NCBI GenBank assembly: GCA_046350655.1
Contig: JAXMAB010000006.1
Coordinates: 1 to 64,000, forward strand
Source of the DNA: JAEUHO01 sp046350655
Lineage (GTDB): Bacteria; Planctomycetota; PLA2; JAEUHO01
Direction of reading: 5' to 3'
Length of the DNA stretch: 64,000 nt
Of the stretch, positions 10,234 to 19,007 are shown in pieces (within the stretch, counting starts at the first letter, position 1; every line of letters begins with the position of its first letter). The notes under the pieces are model-generated. The model worked only from the letters and a program-made list of their open reading frames with translations. It did no database searches and had not been told where the DNA came from. Both the position numbers and the translations under genes were made by a program.

Positions 10234-10294
10234 GCGGTGACGCCGGGCGCGCGTTGGGCACTCCATGTGTGAAGGAGCGGGCGGAGGGCGCTCC

Positions 10295-11188
10295 ATGCGA
10301 CGCGTTGCGTACCCCGTGGCCACACTCCTCGTCGGCGTGCTGGCGGCCCTGACGACCGCGCGCGCGGTCCGGGCCGACGGCGACGCCGACGACTTCCGCG
10401 TCAGCTGCGCCAGCTGCCACACCATCGGCGGCGGACCGCTCGTCGGCCCCGACCTCAAGGACGTGACGGCGCGGATCGGGACGCCGGACGGCCCGGCGAG
10501 CCGCGCGTGGCTGGTGGACTTCATCGTGCGGCCGCGCGAGATCCTCGCGTCCGGCGACCCCTACGCGGCCAAGCTGAAGGCCGCGGCCCGGAACCAGGAG
10601 ATGCAGGTCGTCTCCGGCATGACGGCGAAGCGGGCCGAGGCGCTGCTCCAGGTGATCGAGGTCGAGAGCAAGAAGGAGCGCTCCGTGTTCGGCAAGGCCG
10701 CCGGCGCGGACCTGCCGACCGACCCGCGGTCGCTCGCGACCCTCGTCGCGAAGGGCCGCGAGCTCTTCGTGGGCGGGCGCGCGCTGTCGGCCGGCGGCGC
10801 GGCCTGCCTCGGCTGCCACCAGGCGGGCGACACGGGCGCGCTCGGCGGCGGCCGCCTCGGCCCGGACCTCACCGCGGCGCCCTCGCGCCTCGGCGGCGTG
10901 CGGGCGCTGCAGGCGTGGCTCTCCGCGCCGCCCACGCCGACCATGAAGCCGCAGTTCGGCCTCCAGGCGGGCGGGCGGCCGCTCGTCTCCGACGCCGAGA
11001 TCCTGCCGCTCGTCGCGTTCCTCGCCGACGCGGAGGCGCGCGGCGCGGCGCCGGACCGGACCGCTCAGCAGCTCGCGTTCGTGATCCTGGGCGTCGTCGG
11101 CGCCGGGGCGGCCCTCGTCGGGCTCGACTTCGCGTGGCGACGCCGGTTCCGCGGGGTGCGCGCCTCGCTGGTGAAGGGGAAGTCATGA
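10295..11188 (+). CDS. narC: Membrane-anchored dihaem cytochrome c of the nitrate reductase (NarC-like)
   Basis: 297 residues from the ATG at 10295, chosen over an ATG at 10265 because GGAGGG lies just before it and the protein then begins with a proper signal peptide (basic N terminus, hydrophobic core, cut near AVRAD). Two CxxCH haem sites are visible: C38-x2-C41-H42 and C171-x2-C174-H175. A C-terminal helix (LAFVILGVVGAGAALVGLDF) followed by basic residues anchors it to the membrane, with the haems outside. The stop overlaps narG by ATGA. In Thermus thermophilus a dihaem NarC precedes narGHJI and is part of that enzyme complex. The same order here supports the same role, or an electron link to alternative complex III. 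Confidence 0.85.
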   Translation: MRRVAYPVATLLVGVLAALTTARAVRADGDADDFRVSCASCHTIGGGPLVGPDLKDVTARIGTPDGPASRAWLVDFIVRPREILASGDPYAAKLKAAARNQEMQVVSGMTAKRAEALLQVIEVESKKERSVFGKAAGADLPTDPRSLATLVAKGRELFVGGRALSAGGAACLGCHQAGDTGALGGGRLGPDLTAAPSRLGGVRALQAWLSAPPTPTMKPQFGLQAGGRPLVSDAEILPLVAFLADAEARGAAPDRTAQQLAFVILGVVGAGAALVGLDFAWRRRFRGVRASLVKGKS

Positions 11189-14100
11189 GCCACGACGGGA
11201 AGGCCCCGGGATGGATCAAGGACGAGTCCGACGCGCACCTGCGCGCGTGGGAGGAGTTCTACCGGAACCGGTGGCAGCACGACAAGGTGGTGCGCAGCAC
11301 CCACGGCGTCAACTGCACGGGATCCTGCACGTGGAACATCCACGTGAAGGACGGCATCGTCACGTGGGAGATGCAGGGGCTCGACTACCCGGCGCTCGAG
11401 AAGGGGCTCCCGCCCTACGAGCCCCGCGGCTGCCAGCGCGGCATCTCGTTCTCGTGGTACCTCTACTCGCCGCTGCGGGTGAAGTACCCCTACGTGCGCG
11501 GCGCCCTGCTCGACCTCTGGGCCGAGGCGCGCGCGGCCCACGCCGACCCGGTGGAGGCCTGGCGCGCGCTCGTCGCCGACCCGGAGAAGCGTCGCCGCTG
11601 GCAGACCGCGCGCGGCAAGGGCGGCTTCCGGCGCACGAGCTGGGCCACGGCGCTCGAGCTCGTCGCCGCCTCCTGCGTGGACACCGTGCGCACCCACGGC
11701 CCGGACCGCATCGCCGGCTTCTCGCCGATCCCGGCCATGTCGATGCTCTCGTACGCCGCCGGCTCGCGATTCCTGCAGCTGATGGGCGGCATCTCGCTGT
11801 CGTTCTACGACTGGTACTGCGACCTGCCGCCGGCGAGCCCCGAGATGTGGGGCGAGCAGACCGACGTCAACGAGAGCGCCGACTGGTTCAACGCCAAGAT
11901 GCTCGCGGTCATGGGGTCGAACCTCAACATGACCAGGACCCCGGACTGCCACTTCGCCGCCGAGGCGCGCACCAACGGCACGAAGATGGTGGTGTTCTCG
12001 CCCGACTTCTCGCAGGTCGCGAAGTACGCCGACGACTGGATCGCCATCAACGCGGGACAGGACGGCGCGTGGTGGATGGCGGTCAACCACGTGCTCCTGA
12101 AGGAGTTCCACCACGAGCGGAAGGTCCCGTACTTCCTCGACTACGCGAAGCGGTACTCCGACGCGCCGTTCCTCGTCGAGCTGAAGGAGGAGCACGGGGT
12201 CTGGAAGCCCGGGCAGCTGCTGCGGGCCGGCCGGGTCGCCGGGTACGCGGGCGAGGAGCACAAGGACTGGAAGTTCCTCGTGTTCGACGCGAAGGACCGC
12301 CGTCCGAAGATGCCGCTGGGCTCCGTGGGCCACCGGTGGGGCAGCGGCAAGGGCAAGTGGAACCTCAAGCTCGAGGACGGCGTGGACGGCTCGCCCATCG
12401 ACCCGGTCCTCACGTTCCTCGACGACGCCGACGAGGTGCTCTCGGTCCACCTCGACGACTTCGGCGAGGGGAAGGTCCACGCGCGCGGCGTCCCGGTGAA
12501 GCGGCTGCGGACCACCGACGGCACCGTGGCCGTCGCGACGGTCTACGACCTCCTGATGGCGCAGTACGGCGTGGGCCGCGGGCTGCCCGGCGAGTACCCG
12601 GCCGACTACGAGGACCCCACGAAGCCGTACACCCCCGCGTGGTCGGAGCGGTACACGGGCGTCTCTCGCGAGAACCTCGTGAAGTTCGCGCGCGAGTGGG
12701 GGACCACCGCCGAGCTGACGAAGGGCAAGTGCACCGTCATCATCGGCGCCGGCATCAACCACTGGTACCACGGCAACCTGATGTACCGCGCGGCGATGCA
12801 CGCGCTGGTCTTCGGCGGCTGCGTCGGGGTGAACGGCGGCGGCCTGGCGCACTACGTGGGCCAGGAGAAGCTGGCCCCGGGCGAGTCGTGGTCGGCCATC
12901 GCCATGGGGCGCGACTGGAACCCGGTCGCCCGGCTCCAGAACGCGCCGTCGTGGCACTACGTCCACAGCGACCAGTGGCGCTACGAGAAGGAGTACGGCG
13001 ACTACCACACGGTGCCGGCCTCGGACGCGAAGTGGCGCCACGGCCACGCCATGGACACGCAGGTCCGGGCCGTGAAGAGCGGCTGGCTCCCCTTCTACCC
13101 CCAGTTCCTCGAGAACCCGCTCGCGACGGTGAAGGAGGCCGTGGACGGCGGCGCGAAGACCGACGAGGCCATCGTCGCGCGCGTCGTGGAGCGCCTGAAG
13201 TCGAAGGACCTGAAGTTCGCGGTGGAGGACCCGGACGCCGCGTCCGCGTGGCCCCGCGTCTGGTTCATCTGGCGCGGCAACGCGCTGATGGCGAGCGCGA
13301 AGGGGCACGAGTTCTTCCTCAAGCATTACCTCGGGACCCACCACAACGACGTCGCCGACGAGGTGGCGAAGGACGCGGTGAAGGACGTCGTCTGGCACGA
13401 CAAGGCCCCCGTCGGGAAGCTCGACCTCGTCGTGGACCTCAACTTCCGCATGGACACGTCCGCGCTCTACAGCGACGTCGTCCTGCCGGCGGCCACCTGG
13501 TACGAGAAGGCCGACCTCAACTCGACGGACATGCACTCGTTCATCCACCCGCTCTCGCCGGCGGTGCCGCCGTGCTGGGAGTCGAAGAGCGACTGGGAGA
13601 TCTTCCGCGCCGTCGCGAAGAAGGTGTCGGAGCTGGCCCCGAAGCACTTCCCCGAGCCGATCGTCGACCTCGTGGCCTCGCCGCTCGCCCACGACTCCCC
13701 GGCCGAGATCGCCCAGGCGCAGCCGCTCGAGTGGTCGCGGGGGGAGGTCGAGGCGGTCCCCGGGAAGACGATGCCGTCGTTCAAGGTCGTGCGGCGCGAC
13801 CTCGGCGCGCTCCACCAGCGCTTCTGCGCCCTCGGGCCCCTGGTCCGGTCGGTGGGGCTGTCGGCGCACGGGACGTCCTACAAGTGCGACGACGTCTACG
13901 ACGAGATGGTCCGCGACGGCCCGCGCGAGACGTTCGGCGGCGGGACCTACCCCTCCATCGCGCGGGACGTGGACGCGTGCAACGCCGTCCTCTCGCTCGC
14001 CACGACGACGAACGGCGAGCTCGCCTACCGCTCCTACGTCAACATGGAGGAGAAGACCGGGCTGCCGCTGCGGGACCTCGCCGAGCGCATGCGCGGGACC

Positions 14101-14823
14101 CGCTACTCGTTCGCCGACCTCCAGGCCCAGCCGCGGCGGCTGCTCAACAGCCCCATGTGGTCGGGGCTCACCGACGACGGGCGGGCGTACGCGCCGTTCA
14201 CCTACAACGTCGAGCGGCTCGTGCCGTGGCGGACCCTCACCGGGCGTCAGCACCTCTACCTCGACCACCCGGCCTACATCGCCTACGGCGAGCACCTGCC
14301 CACCTACAAGCCGAAGCCGCTGCCGGCGCAGTACGGCGACCTCCGCGTGTCGAAGGAGGCCGGGCCGACGGTGATGCTGAACTTCCTGACGCCCCACGGC
14401 AAGTGGCACATCCACTCGACCTACGGCGACAACCAACGCATGTCGACGCTGTCGCGCGGGTGCGACCCCTTCTGGATCAGCCCGAAGGACGCGGACGCCA
14501 TCGGCGTGGTCGACAACGACTGGGTCGAGGTCTACAACGACAACGGCGTGGTGGTCACGCGGGCCGCGGTGAGCGACCGGATCCCGCCGGGGATCAGCAT
14601 CCAGTACCACTCGCCGGAGCGGACGTACGGCGTCCCGCGGACGCCGATGCGGGGCAACCGGCGCGCCGGCGGCCACAACAGCCTCACGCGCACCCACCTC
14701 AAGCCGAACCTGATGGTCGGCGGCTACGGGCAGTTCACCTACCACTTCAACTACTGGGGCCCCGTGGGCTGCAACCGGGACACGCACATCCTGGTCCGCA
14801 AGCTCCCGGAGCTGCGCTGGTAG
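11185..14823 (+). CDS. narG: Respiratory nitrate reductase alpha subunit
   Basis: 1212 residues, close to the usual 1240 or so. It holds the bis-MGD molybdenum site that reduces nitrate to nitrite. The FS0 cluster motif is present with His40, Cys44, Cys48 and Cys83, the same spacing as E. coli His50/Cys54/Cys58/Cys93. The expected molybdenum ligand is Asp227 in GEQTDVNESADW. No twin-arginine signal is present, so the active site faces the cytoplasm. It overlaps narC by 4 bp and is followed 15 bp later by narH. The related cytoplasm-facing nitrite oxidoreductase of Nitrobacter has a similar sequence and neighbouring genes; by eye I cannot exclude that direction of catalysis. Confidence 0.96.
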   Translation: MSHDGKAPGWIKDESDAHLRAWEEFYRNRWQHDKVVRSTHGVNCTGSCTWNIHVKDGIVTWEMQGLDYPALEKGLPPYEPRGCQRGISFSWYLYSPLRVKYPYVRGALLDLWAEARAAHADPVEAWRALVADPEKRRRWQTARGKGGFRRTSWATALELVAASCVDTVRTHGPDRIAGFSPIPAMSMLSYAAGSRFLQLMGGISLSFYDWYCDLPPASPEMWGEQTDVNESADWFNAKMLAVMGSNLNMTRTPDCHFAAEARTNGTKMVVFSPDFSQVAKYADDWIAINAGQDGAWWMAVNHVLLKEFHHERKVPYFLDYAKRYSDAPFLVELKEEHGVWKPGQLLRAGRVAGYAGEEHKDWKFLVFDAKDRRPKMPLGSVGHRWGSGKGKWNLKLEDGVDGSPIDPVLTFLDDADEVLSVHLDDFGEGKVHARGVPVKRLRTTDGTVAVATVYDLLMAQYGVGRGLPGEYPADYEDPTKPYTPAWSERYTGVSRENLVKFAREWGTTAELTKGKCTVIIGAGINHWYHGNLMYRAAMHALVFGGCVGVNGGGLAHYVGQEKLAPGESWSAIAMGRDWNPVARLQNAPSWHYVHSDQWRYEKEYGDYHTVPASDAKWRHGHAMDTQVRAVKSGWLPFYPQFLENPLATVKEAVDGGAKTDEAIVARVVERLKSKDLKFAVEDPDAASAWPRVWFIWRGNALMASAKGHEFFLKHYLGTHHNDVADEVAKDAVKDVVWHDKAPVGKLDLVVDLNFRMDTSALYSDVVLPAATWYEKADLNSTDMHSFIHPLSPAVPPCWESKSDWEIFRAVAKKVSELAPKHFPEPIVDLVASPLAHDSPAEIAQAQPLEWSRGEVEAVPGKTMPSFKVVRRDLGALHQRFCALGPLVRSVGLSAHGTSYKCDDVYDEMVRDGPRETFGGGTYPSIARDVDACNAVLSLATTTNGELAYRSYVNMEEKTGLPLRDLAERMRGTRYSFADLQAQPRRLLNSPMWSGLTDDGRAYAPFTYNVERLVPWRTLTGRQHLYLDHPAYIAYGEHLPTYKPKPLPAQYGDLRVSKEAGPTVMLNFLTPHGKWHIHSTYGDNQRMSTLSRGCDPFWISPKDADAIGVVDNDWVEVYNDNGVVVTRAAVSDRIPPGISIQYHSPERTYGVPRTPMRGNRRAGGHNSLTRTHLKPNLMVGGYGQFTYHFNYWGPVGCNRDTHILVRKLPELRW

Positions 14824-14838
14824 GCGGGGACCCGAACC

Positions 14839-16332
14839 ATGGACGTCCGCTCGCAGATCTCGATGGTCTTCCACCTCGACAAGTGCATCGGGTGCCACAC
14901 GTGCTCGATCGCCTGCAAGAACATCTGGACCGACCGCAAGGGCACCGAGTACATGTGGTGGAACAACGTCGAGACGAAGCCGGGGACCGGCTTCCCGACG
15001 CGATGGGAGGACCAGGAGGCCTACCGCGGCGGTTGGGAGCTCGGGGACGACGGCAAGCTCCGCCTCAAGTCCACCGACAAGCGGAAGACGATCACCAACA
15101 TCTTCCACCACCCGTCCATGCCGAGCATGGACGACTACTACGAGCCCTGGACGTACAAGTTCAAGGACCTGTTCGACGCGCCCGAGGGGACGGACCAGCC
15201 CACGGCGCGGCCCATCTCCCTCGTGACGGGCGAGCCCATCGACATCCAGGCGGGGCCGAACTGGGACGACGACCTCGGCGGCAGCCGCGTCTACGCGGCC
15301 GCCGACCCGAACCTGGCGGCGCTCACCGACGAGCAGAAGATGCAGCTGCAGTCCATCGAGCGGCTCGTCTACTTCTACCTGCCGCGGATCTGCAACCACT
15401 GCACGAACCCCTCGTGCGTCGCGTCCTGCCCGAGCGGCGCGATGTACAAGCGCGGCGAGGACGGGATCGTGCTGCTCGACCAGACCCGCTGCCGCGGCTG
15501 GCGCTCCTGCGTCGCGGCGTGCCCGTACAAGAAGACGTACTTCAACTGGCAGACCGGCAAGTCCGAGAAGTGCATCCTCTGCTTCCCGCGCCTCGAGACG
15601 GGGCAGGCCCCCGCCTGCTTCCACTCGTGCGTCGGGCGCATCCGGTATCTCGGGATCCTCCTCTACGACGCCGACCGGATCGTCGAGGTGGCGAGCAAGC
15701 CCGACCACGAGCTCGTGGACGCCCAGCGCTCCATGATCCTCGACCCGCACGACCCGGCGGTGATCGCCGCCGCCGAGAAGGCCGGCATCCACCCGTCGGT
15801 GATCGAGTCGGCGCAGCGGTCCCCCGTCTACAAGTTCGTGAAGACGTGGGGTCTCGCGCTTCCGCCGCACGCGGAGTGGCGCACGCTGCCCATGCTGTTC
15901 TACGTCCCGCCGCTGCTGCCCGTGATGTCCCAGCGGAAGGACGGCGTGGTCGAGAACCTGTCCGACGACCTGTTCCACGACCTCGAGCAGGCCCGCGCGC
16001 CCATGGCGTACCTGGCCAACCTCCTGAGCGCCGGGAACGAGGGGGTGCTGAAGTCCACCCTCCGCAAGCAGATGGCCGTCCGGTGGCACCGCCGCGCGGT
16101 CACGGTGGGCGACGTGACCCGCGAGACCGCCGACCGCGCGCTCCGCGAGGCGGGGATCACGGCCGAGGAGGCCGACGAGATCTTCCGGCTGACCGCGCTG
16201 TGCACCTTCGAGGACCGGTTCGTGATCCCCCCGATGCACCGGGAGGAGGCGATCGCCATGCTCGAGGAGCCCCAGACCCACAAGGCGGAGGCCGGCTTCG
16301 GCTTCCGGACCGCGCCGCGGCGGGGGTCCTGA
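14839..16332 (+). CDS. narH: Respiratory nitrate reductase beta subunit
   Basis: 497 residues, typical length. It carries electrons from NarI haem b to NarG through four Fe-S clusters. Cysteine groups are C16-x2-C19-x2-C22-x3-C26, then CNHCTNPSCVASC, then CRGWRSCVAAC and CILC...CFHSC. The tryptophan in CRGWRSC replaces a cysteine, the hallmark of the [3Fe-4S] cluster of NarH. There is no signal peptide, so it is cytoplasmic with NarG. narJ starts 1 bp after its stop. Confidence 0.96.
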   Translation: MDVRSQISMVFHLDKCIGCHTCSIACKNIWTDRKGTEYMWWNNVETKPGTGFPTRWEDQEAYRGGWELGDDGKLRLKSTDKRKTITNIFHHPSMPSMDDYYEPWTYKFKDLFDAPEGTDQPTARPISLVTGEPIDIQAGPNWDDDLGGSRVYAAADPNLAALTDEQKMQLQSIERLVYFYLPRICNHCTNPSCVASCPSGAMYKRGEDGIVLLDQTRCRGWRSCVAACPYKKTYFNWQTGKSEKCILCFPRLETGQAPACFHSCVGRIRYLGILLYDADRIVEVASKPDHELVDAQRSMILDPHDPAVIAAAEKAGIHPSVIESAQRSPVYKFVKTWGLALPPHAEWRTLPMLFYVPPLLPVMSQRKDGVVENLSDDLFHDLEQARAPMAYLANLLSAGNEGVLKSTLRKQMAVRWHRRAVTVGDVTRETADRALREAGITAEEADEIFRLTALCTFEDRFVIPPMHREEAIAMLEEPQTHKAEAGFGFRTAPRRGS

Positions 16333-16333
16333 C

Positions 16334-16888
16334 GTGGTCGCCGCCGTCGCCACCCCCCGCGCGGACGTCTGCGACGCCTTGGCCGTGCTGCTCGCGTACC
16401 CCGACGATGGGTACGCGGCACGGGCCGCGGCGGCCGGCGAGGCGCTCGCGCGTCACGCGCCGGCGGCGCGCGCCGCGGCCGGCCCGTTCCTCGCGCACGT
16501 CGCGGCGACGCCGCGCGCGGAGCTCGAGGAGCGGTACGCCCGGACGTTCGACTGGAGCCCCACGTGCTGCCTCGAGGTGGGCTGGCACCTGTTCGGGGAG
16601 CGGTACGAGCGGGGGGCGTTCCTGGCGGACATGCGCGCGAGCCTGCGCGCGGTCGGGGTCGAGGAGGGCACCGAGCTCCCCGACCACCTGGGGTCGTGCC
16701 TGCGGTGGCTCGGACGCGCCGAGCCGGACGCGGCCGCGACGCTCGCGCGCGACGCCGTCGCGCCGGCGGTCGCGAAGATGCGCAAGGGGCTCGGCGAGGG
16801 GGACGCGCCGTGGGGGGGCGTCCTCGAGGCCGTCGAACGCGTCGTCGGCGAGCTCGTCGCGAGCCTGCCCGACGGGGGAGGGACGTGA
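16334..16888 (+). CDS. narJ: Nitrate reductase molybdenum cofactor assembly chaperone
   Basis: 184 residues, GTG start immediately after narH. This is an all-helical NarJ/TorD-family chaperone: DALAVLLAYPDDGYAAR near the N terminus, then the ERYARTFDWSPTCCLEVGWHLFGERYERGAFLADM segment (about 63-97), which matches the NarJ signature around DxxxxxSLxLxxHLxGDSRxRGxAMxDL in altered form. It should bind NarG until the cofactor is inserted and is not part of the mature enzyme. Its stop overlaps the narI ATG (TGATG, 16886-16890). Confidence 0.9.
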   Translation: MVAAVATPRADVCDALAVLLAYPDDGYAARAAAAGEALARHAPAARAAAGPFLAHVAATPRAELEERYARTFDWSPTCCLEVGWHLFGERYERGAFLADMRASLRAVGVEEGTELPDHLGSCLRWLGRAEPDAAATLARDAVAPAVAKMRKGLGEGDAPWGGVLEAVERVVGELVASLPDGGGT

Positions 16889-17586
16889 TGGGTGCCGCCG
16901 GTCCGCTCGACACGCTGCTGTTCGTCGCGCTCCCGTACGCGACGCTCGTGCTGTTCTTCGTCGGCACGATCGTCCGGTACCGCAGCCGCCCGTTCTCGTA
17001 CTCGAGCCTGTCGTCGCAGTTCCTCGAGAACCGGCACCACTTCTGGGCGCAGGTCCCGTTCCACTACGGGATCCTCTACGTCCTCGCGGGCCACCTCGTC
17101 GCGTTCCTCTTCCCCCGGGCGATCCTCGGGTGGAACGCCGCGCCGACCCGGCTGTACCTCCTCGAGGTCACCGGCCTCGCGGCCGCCGCGCTCGCCTTCG
17201 TGGGGCTCGTGAACATCGTGCTCCGGCGCGCGAACGACGCCCGCAGTCGCGTGACGACGACGCCCGCCGACTGGGGGGTCTACGGCCTCCTGGCGGTCCA
17301 GATCGCGACCGGCATGTACGTGGCCGCCACCGCGTCCTGGGGGTCCTCGTGGTTCGCCGCCGTGGCGTCGCCCTACCTCTGGTCGCTGGCGACCTTCGCG
17401 CCGGACCCCACGTTGCTGGCGCCCATGCCGCTCCTCTTCAAGGTGCACGTGACCGGGCTCTGGGTCCTGCTCGGGGTGTTCCCGTTCACCCGGCTCGTGC
17501 ACGTGCTGGTCGTGCCCAACCCCTACCTCTGGCGGCGCCCGCAGGTCGTCCGCTGGTACGGGATCCGGCGCGGCGTCCGCGGCTGA
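16888..17586 (+). CDS. narI: Respiratory nitrate reductase gamma subunit (cytochrome b)
   Basis: 232 residues with five predicted transmembrane helices. NarI anchors NarGH to the membrane and passes electrons from quinol through two b haems. Histidines that could be haem ligands lie in helix 2 (FHYGILYVLAGHLVAF) and in the last helix (KVHVTGLWVLLG, and RLVHVL near the end), as in the family. It overlaps narJ by 1 bp. Presence of NarI means the enzyme could take electrons directly from quinol even without NarC or alternative complex III. Confidence 0.93.
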   Translation: MGAAGPLDTLLFVALPYATLVLFFVGTIVRYRSRPFSYSSLSSQFLENRHHFWAQVPFHYGILYVLAGHLVAFLFPRAILGWNAAPTRLYLLEVTGLAAAALAFVGLVNIVLRRANDARSRVTTTPADWGVYGLLAVQIATGMYVAATASWGSSWFAAVASPYLWSLATFAPDPTLLAPMPLLFKVHVTGLWVLLGVFPFTRLVHVLVVPNPYLWRRPQVVRWYGIRRGVRG

Positions 17587-17607
17587 GGACCCGGAGGGAA
17601 CGCTCCC

Positions 17608-17694
17608 ATGACCCGGCACGACGACTCCCGAGGACGCGCGGCGGCGGCTCCCGCCGGCCCGCGCGCCGCGGGGCCCGTCCCCGGCGCGAGGTGA
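17608..17694 (+). CDS. Possible 28-residue small protein between narI and narK
   Basis: An ATG at 17608 follows a GGAGGG at good distance and opens a 28-codon frame beginning MTRHDDSRGRAAAAPAG and ending GAR. Its TGA is 4 bp before the narK start codon. The peptide is Ala/Pro/Arg-rich without a hydrophobic segment. The ribosome binding site and tight packing argue for translation; the composition argues for chance. It may only couple narI and narK translation. Confidence 0.3.
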   Translation: MTRHDDSRGRAAAAPAGPRAAGPVPGAR

Positions 17695-17698
17695 CGAG

Positions 17699-18991
17699 AT
17701 GGACGGCTGGCGTGATCGGTTCCGCGCGTTCCGGGCGGTCGGGCACCTCCCGACCCTCCTGACGTCGCTGCTCTACTTCGACTTCTGCTTCGCCATCTGG
17801 GTGCTGAACGGGGCCATGGCGCCGTACATCAGCGCCGAGTTCGGCCTCTCCCCGGCGGAGAAGGGCTTCATGGTGTCGGTGCCGGTGCTGGCCGGCGCCC
17901 TCATGCGGTTCCCGCTGGGCGTCGTGTCGCAGTACATCGGACGCAAGCGCGCGGCGCAGGTCGAGATGGGGACCATCGTCCTGGCGCTGTCCGGCGGCTT
18001 CCTCTTCGTCGAGACCTACACCGGCGTCCTGATGATGGGCGTCGCGCTCGGGGTCGCGGGCGCGAGCTTCGGGGTGGCCCTCTCCCTCGGCTCGGGCTGG
18101 TATCCGCCGAAGTACAAGGGGCTGGCCATGGGCATCGCGGGCGCCGGCAACAGCGGCGCCGTGATCGCCATGCTCTTCGCGCCGCCGCTGGCCAAGGCCT
18201 TCGGGTGGCGGGCGGTCTACGGGATGGCCGTCTTCCCGATGCTCATGGCGATGATCCTCCTGCAGGTGTTCGCCAAGGAGCCGCCCGACCGCGAGCACAA
18301 GTCCCTGAAGGACTACCTCAAGGTCCTCGTCGACCGCGACGCGTGGATCTTCAACCTGATGTACATGGTGACGTTCGGGGGCTACATCGGGCTGACGAGC
18401 TTCCTGCCGACGCTGTTCCACGACCAGTACGGCATCCCCAAGGAGAGCGTCGGGAACTACTCCGCGATCATCGTGGTCGCGGCGAGCGTCCTGCGGGTGC
18501 TCGGCGGGTGGATGGCGGACCACGTCGGCGGGCTCCGGCTCCTGCGCAGCCTCGCGATCGTGATCGTGGTCCTGACGGCGACGGCGGCGCTGATGCCGGG
18601 GAGCCCGTGGGTCATGGTGGCGATCCTGGTGACGTTGTTCGCCGCCATGGGCGCCGGGAACGGCGCCGTCTTCCAGCTGGTCCCGCTCCGGTTCCGCACC
18701 ACGACGGCGGTCGCGGGGAGCCTCATCGGCGAGGTGGGCGCGCTCGCCGGCGGCTTCCTCCCGAACGCCATGGGCCTCGGGCGGCAGCACACCGGGAGCT
18801 TCGCGCCCGGGTTCCTGGCCGGCACGGGCCTCGCGTTGGCGGTCCTCGTCGTCCTCTCGATCGTGGCGAAGCAGTGGACCCGGACGTGGGTGGGGGAGGG
18901 CGGGAAGGCCCTCGACCACGAGTACGACCACGTCCGCAAGGTCGCCGGCGGGCCCGCGCCCGTCGGGACGGCCGTGCCCGGCGTCGAGTAG
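17699..18991 (+). CDS. narK: Nitrate/nitrite MFS transporter, first copy
   Basis: 430 residues with twelve predicted membrane helices. The two nitrate-signature glycine motifs are present: MGIAGAGNSGAVIAM in helix 5 and MGAGNGAVFQLVP in helix 11. The MFS loop motif appears as QYIGRKRA after helix 2. It should move nitrate in by proton symport, or exchange nitrate for nitrite. Two consecutive narK genes after narI also occur in Thermus nar operons. A second copy follows after 16 bp. Confidence 0.93.
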   Translation: MDGWRDRFRAFRAVGHLPTLLTSLLYFDFCFAIWVLNGAMAPYISAEFGLSPAEKGFMVSVPVLAGALMRFPLGVVSQYIGRKRAAQVEMGTIVLALSGGFLFVETYTGVLMMGVALGVAGASFGVALSLGSGWYPPKYKGLAMGIAGAGNSGAVIAMLFAPPLAKAFGWRAVYGMAVFPMLMAMILLQVFAKEPPDREHKSLKDYLKVLVDRDAWIFNLMYMVTFGGYIGLTSFLPTLFHDQYGIPKESVGNYSAIIVVAASVLRVLGGWMADHVGGLRLLRSLAIVIVVLTATAALMPGSPWVMVAILVTLFAAMGAGNGAVFQLVPLRFRTTTAVAGSLIGEVGALAGGFLPNAMGLGRQHTGSFAPGFLAGTGLALAVLVVLSIVAKQWTRTWVGEGGKALDHEYDHVRKVAGGPAPVGTAVPGVE

Positions 18992-19007
18992 GCGGAGGAG
19001 CCCACCC

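Noticed and set aside
10060..10294. Sigma-54 (-24/-12) promoter before narC
   Set aside because: The best candidate, TGGGCGCCGCTTGC at 10216, has 9 instead of 10 bases between GG and GC and overlaps a hairpin. I found no match with correct spacing.
11185..16332. Calling narGH a nitrite oxidoreductase (nxrAB)
   Set aside because: The cytochrome c upstream and cytoplasmic orientation also fit Nitrobacter-type enzymes. But narI, the double narK and the Thermus-like order favour nitrate reductase, and no residue visible by eye decides the direction.
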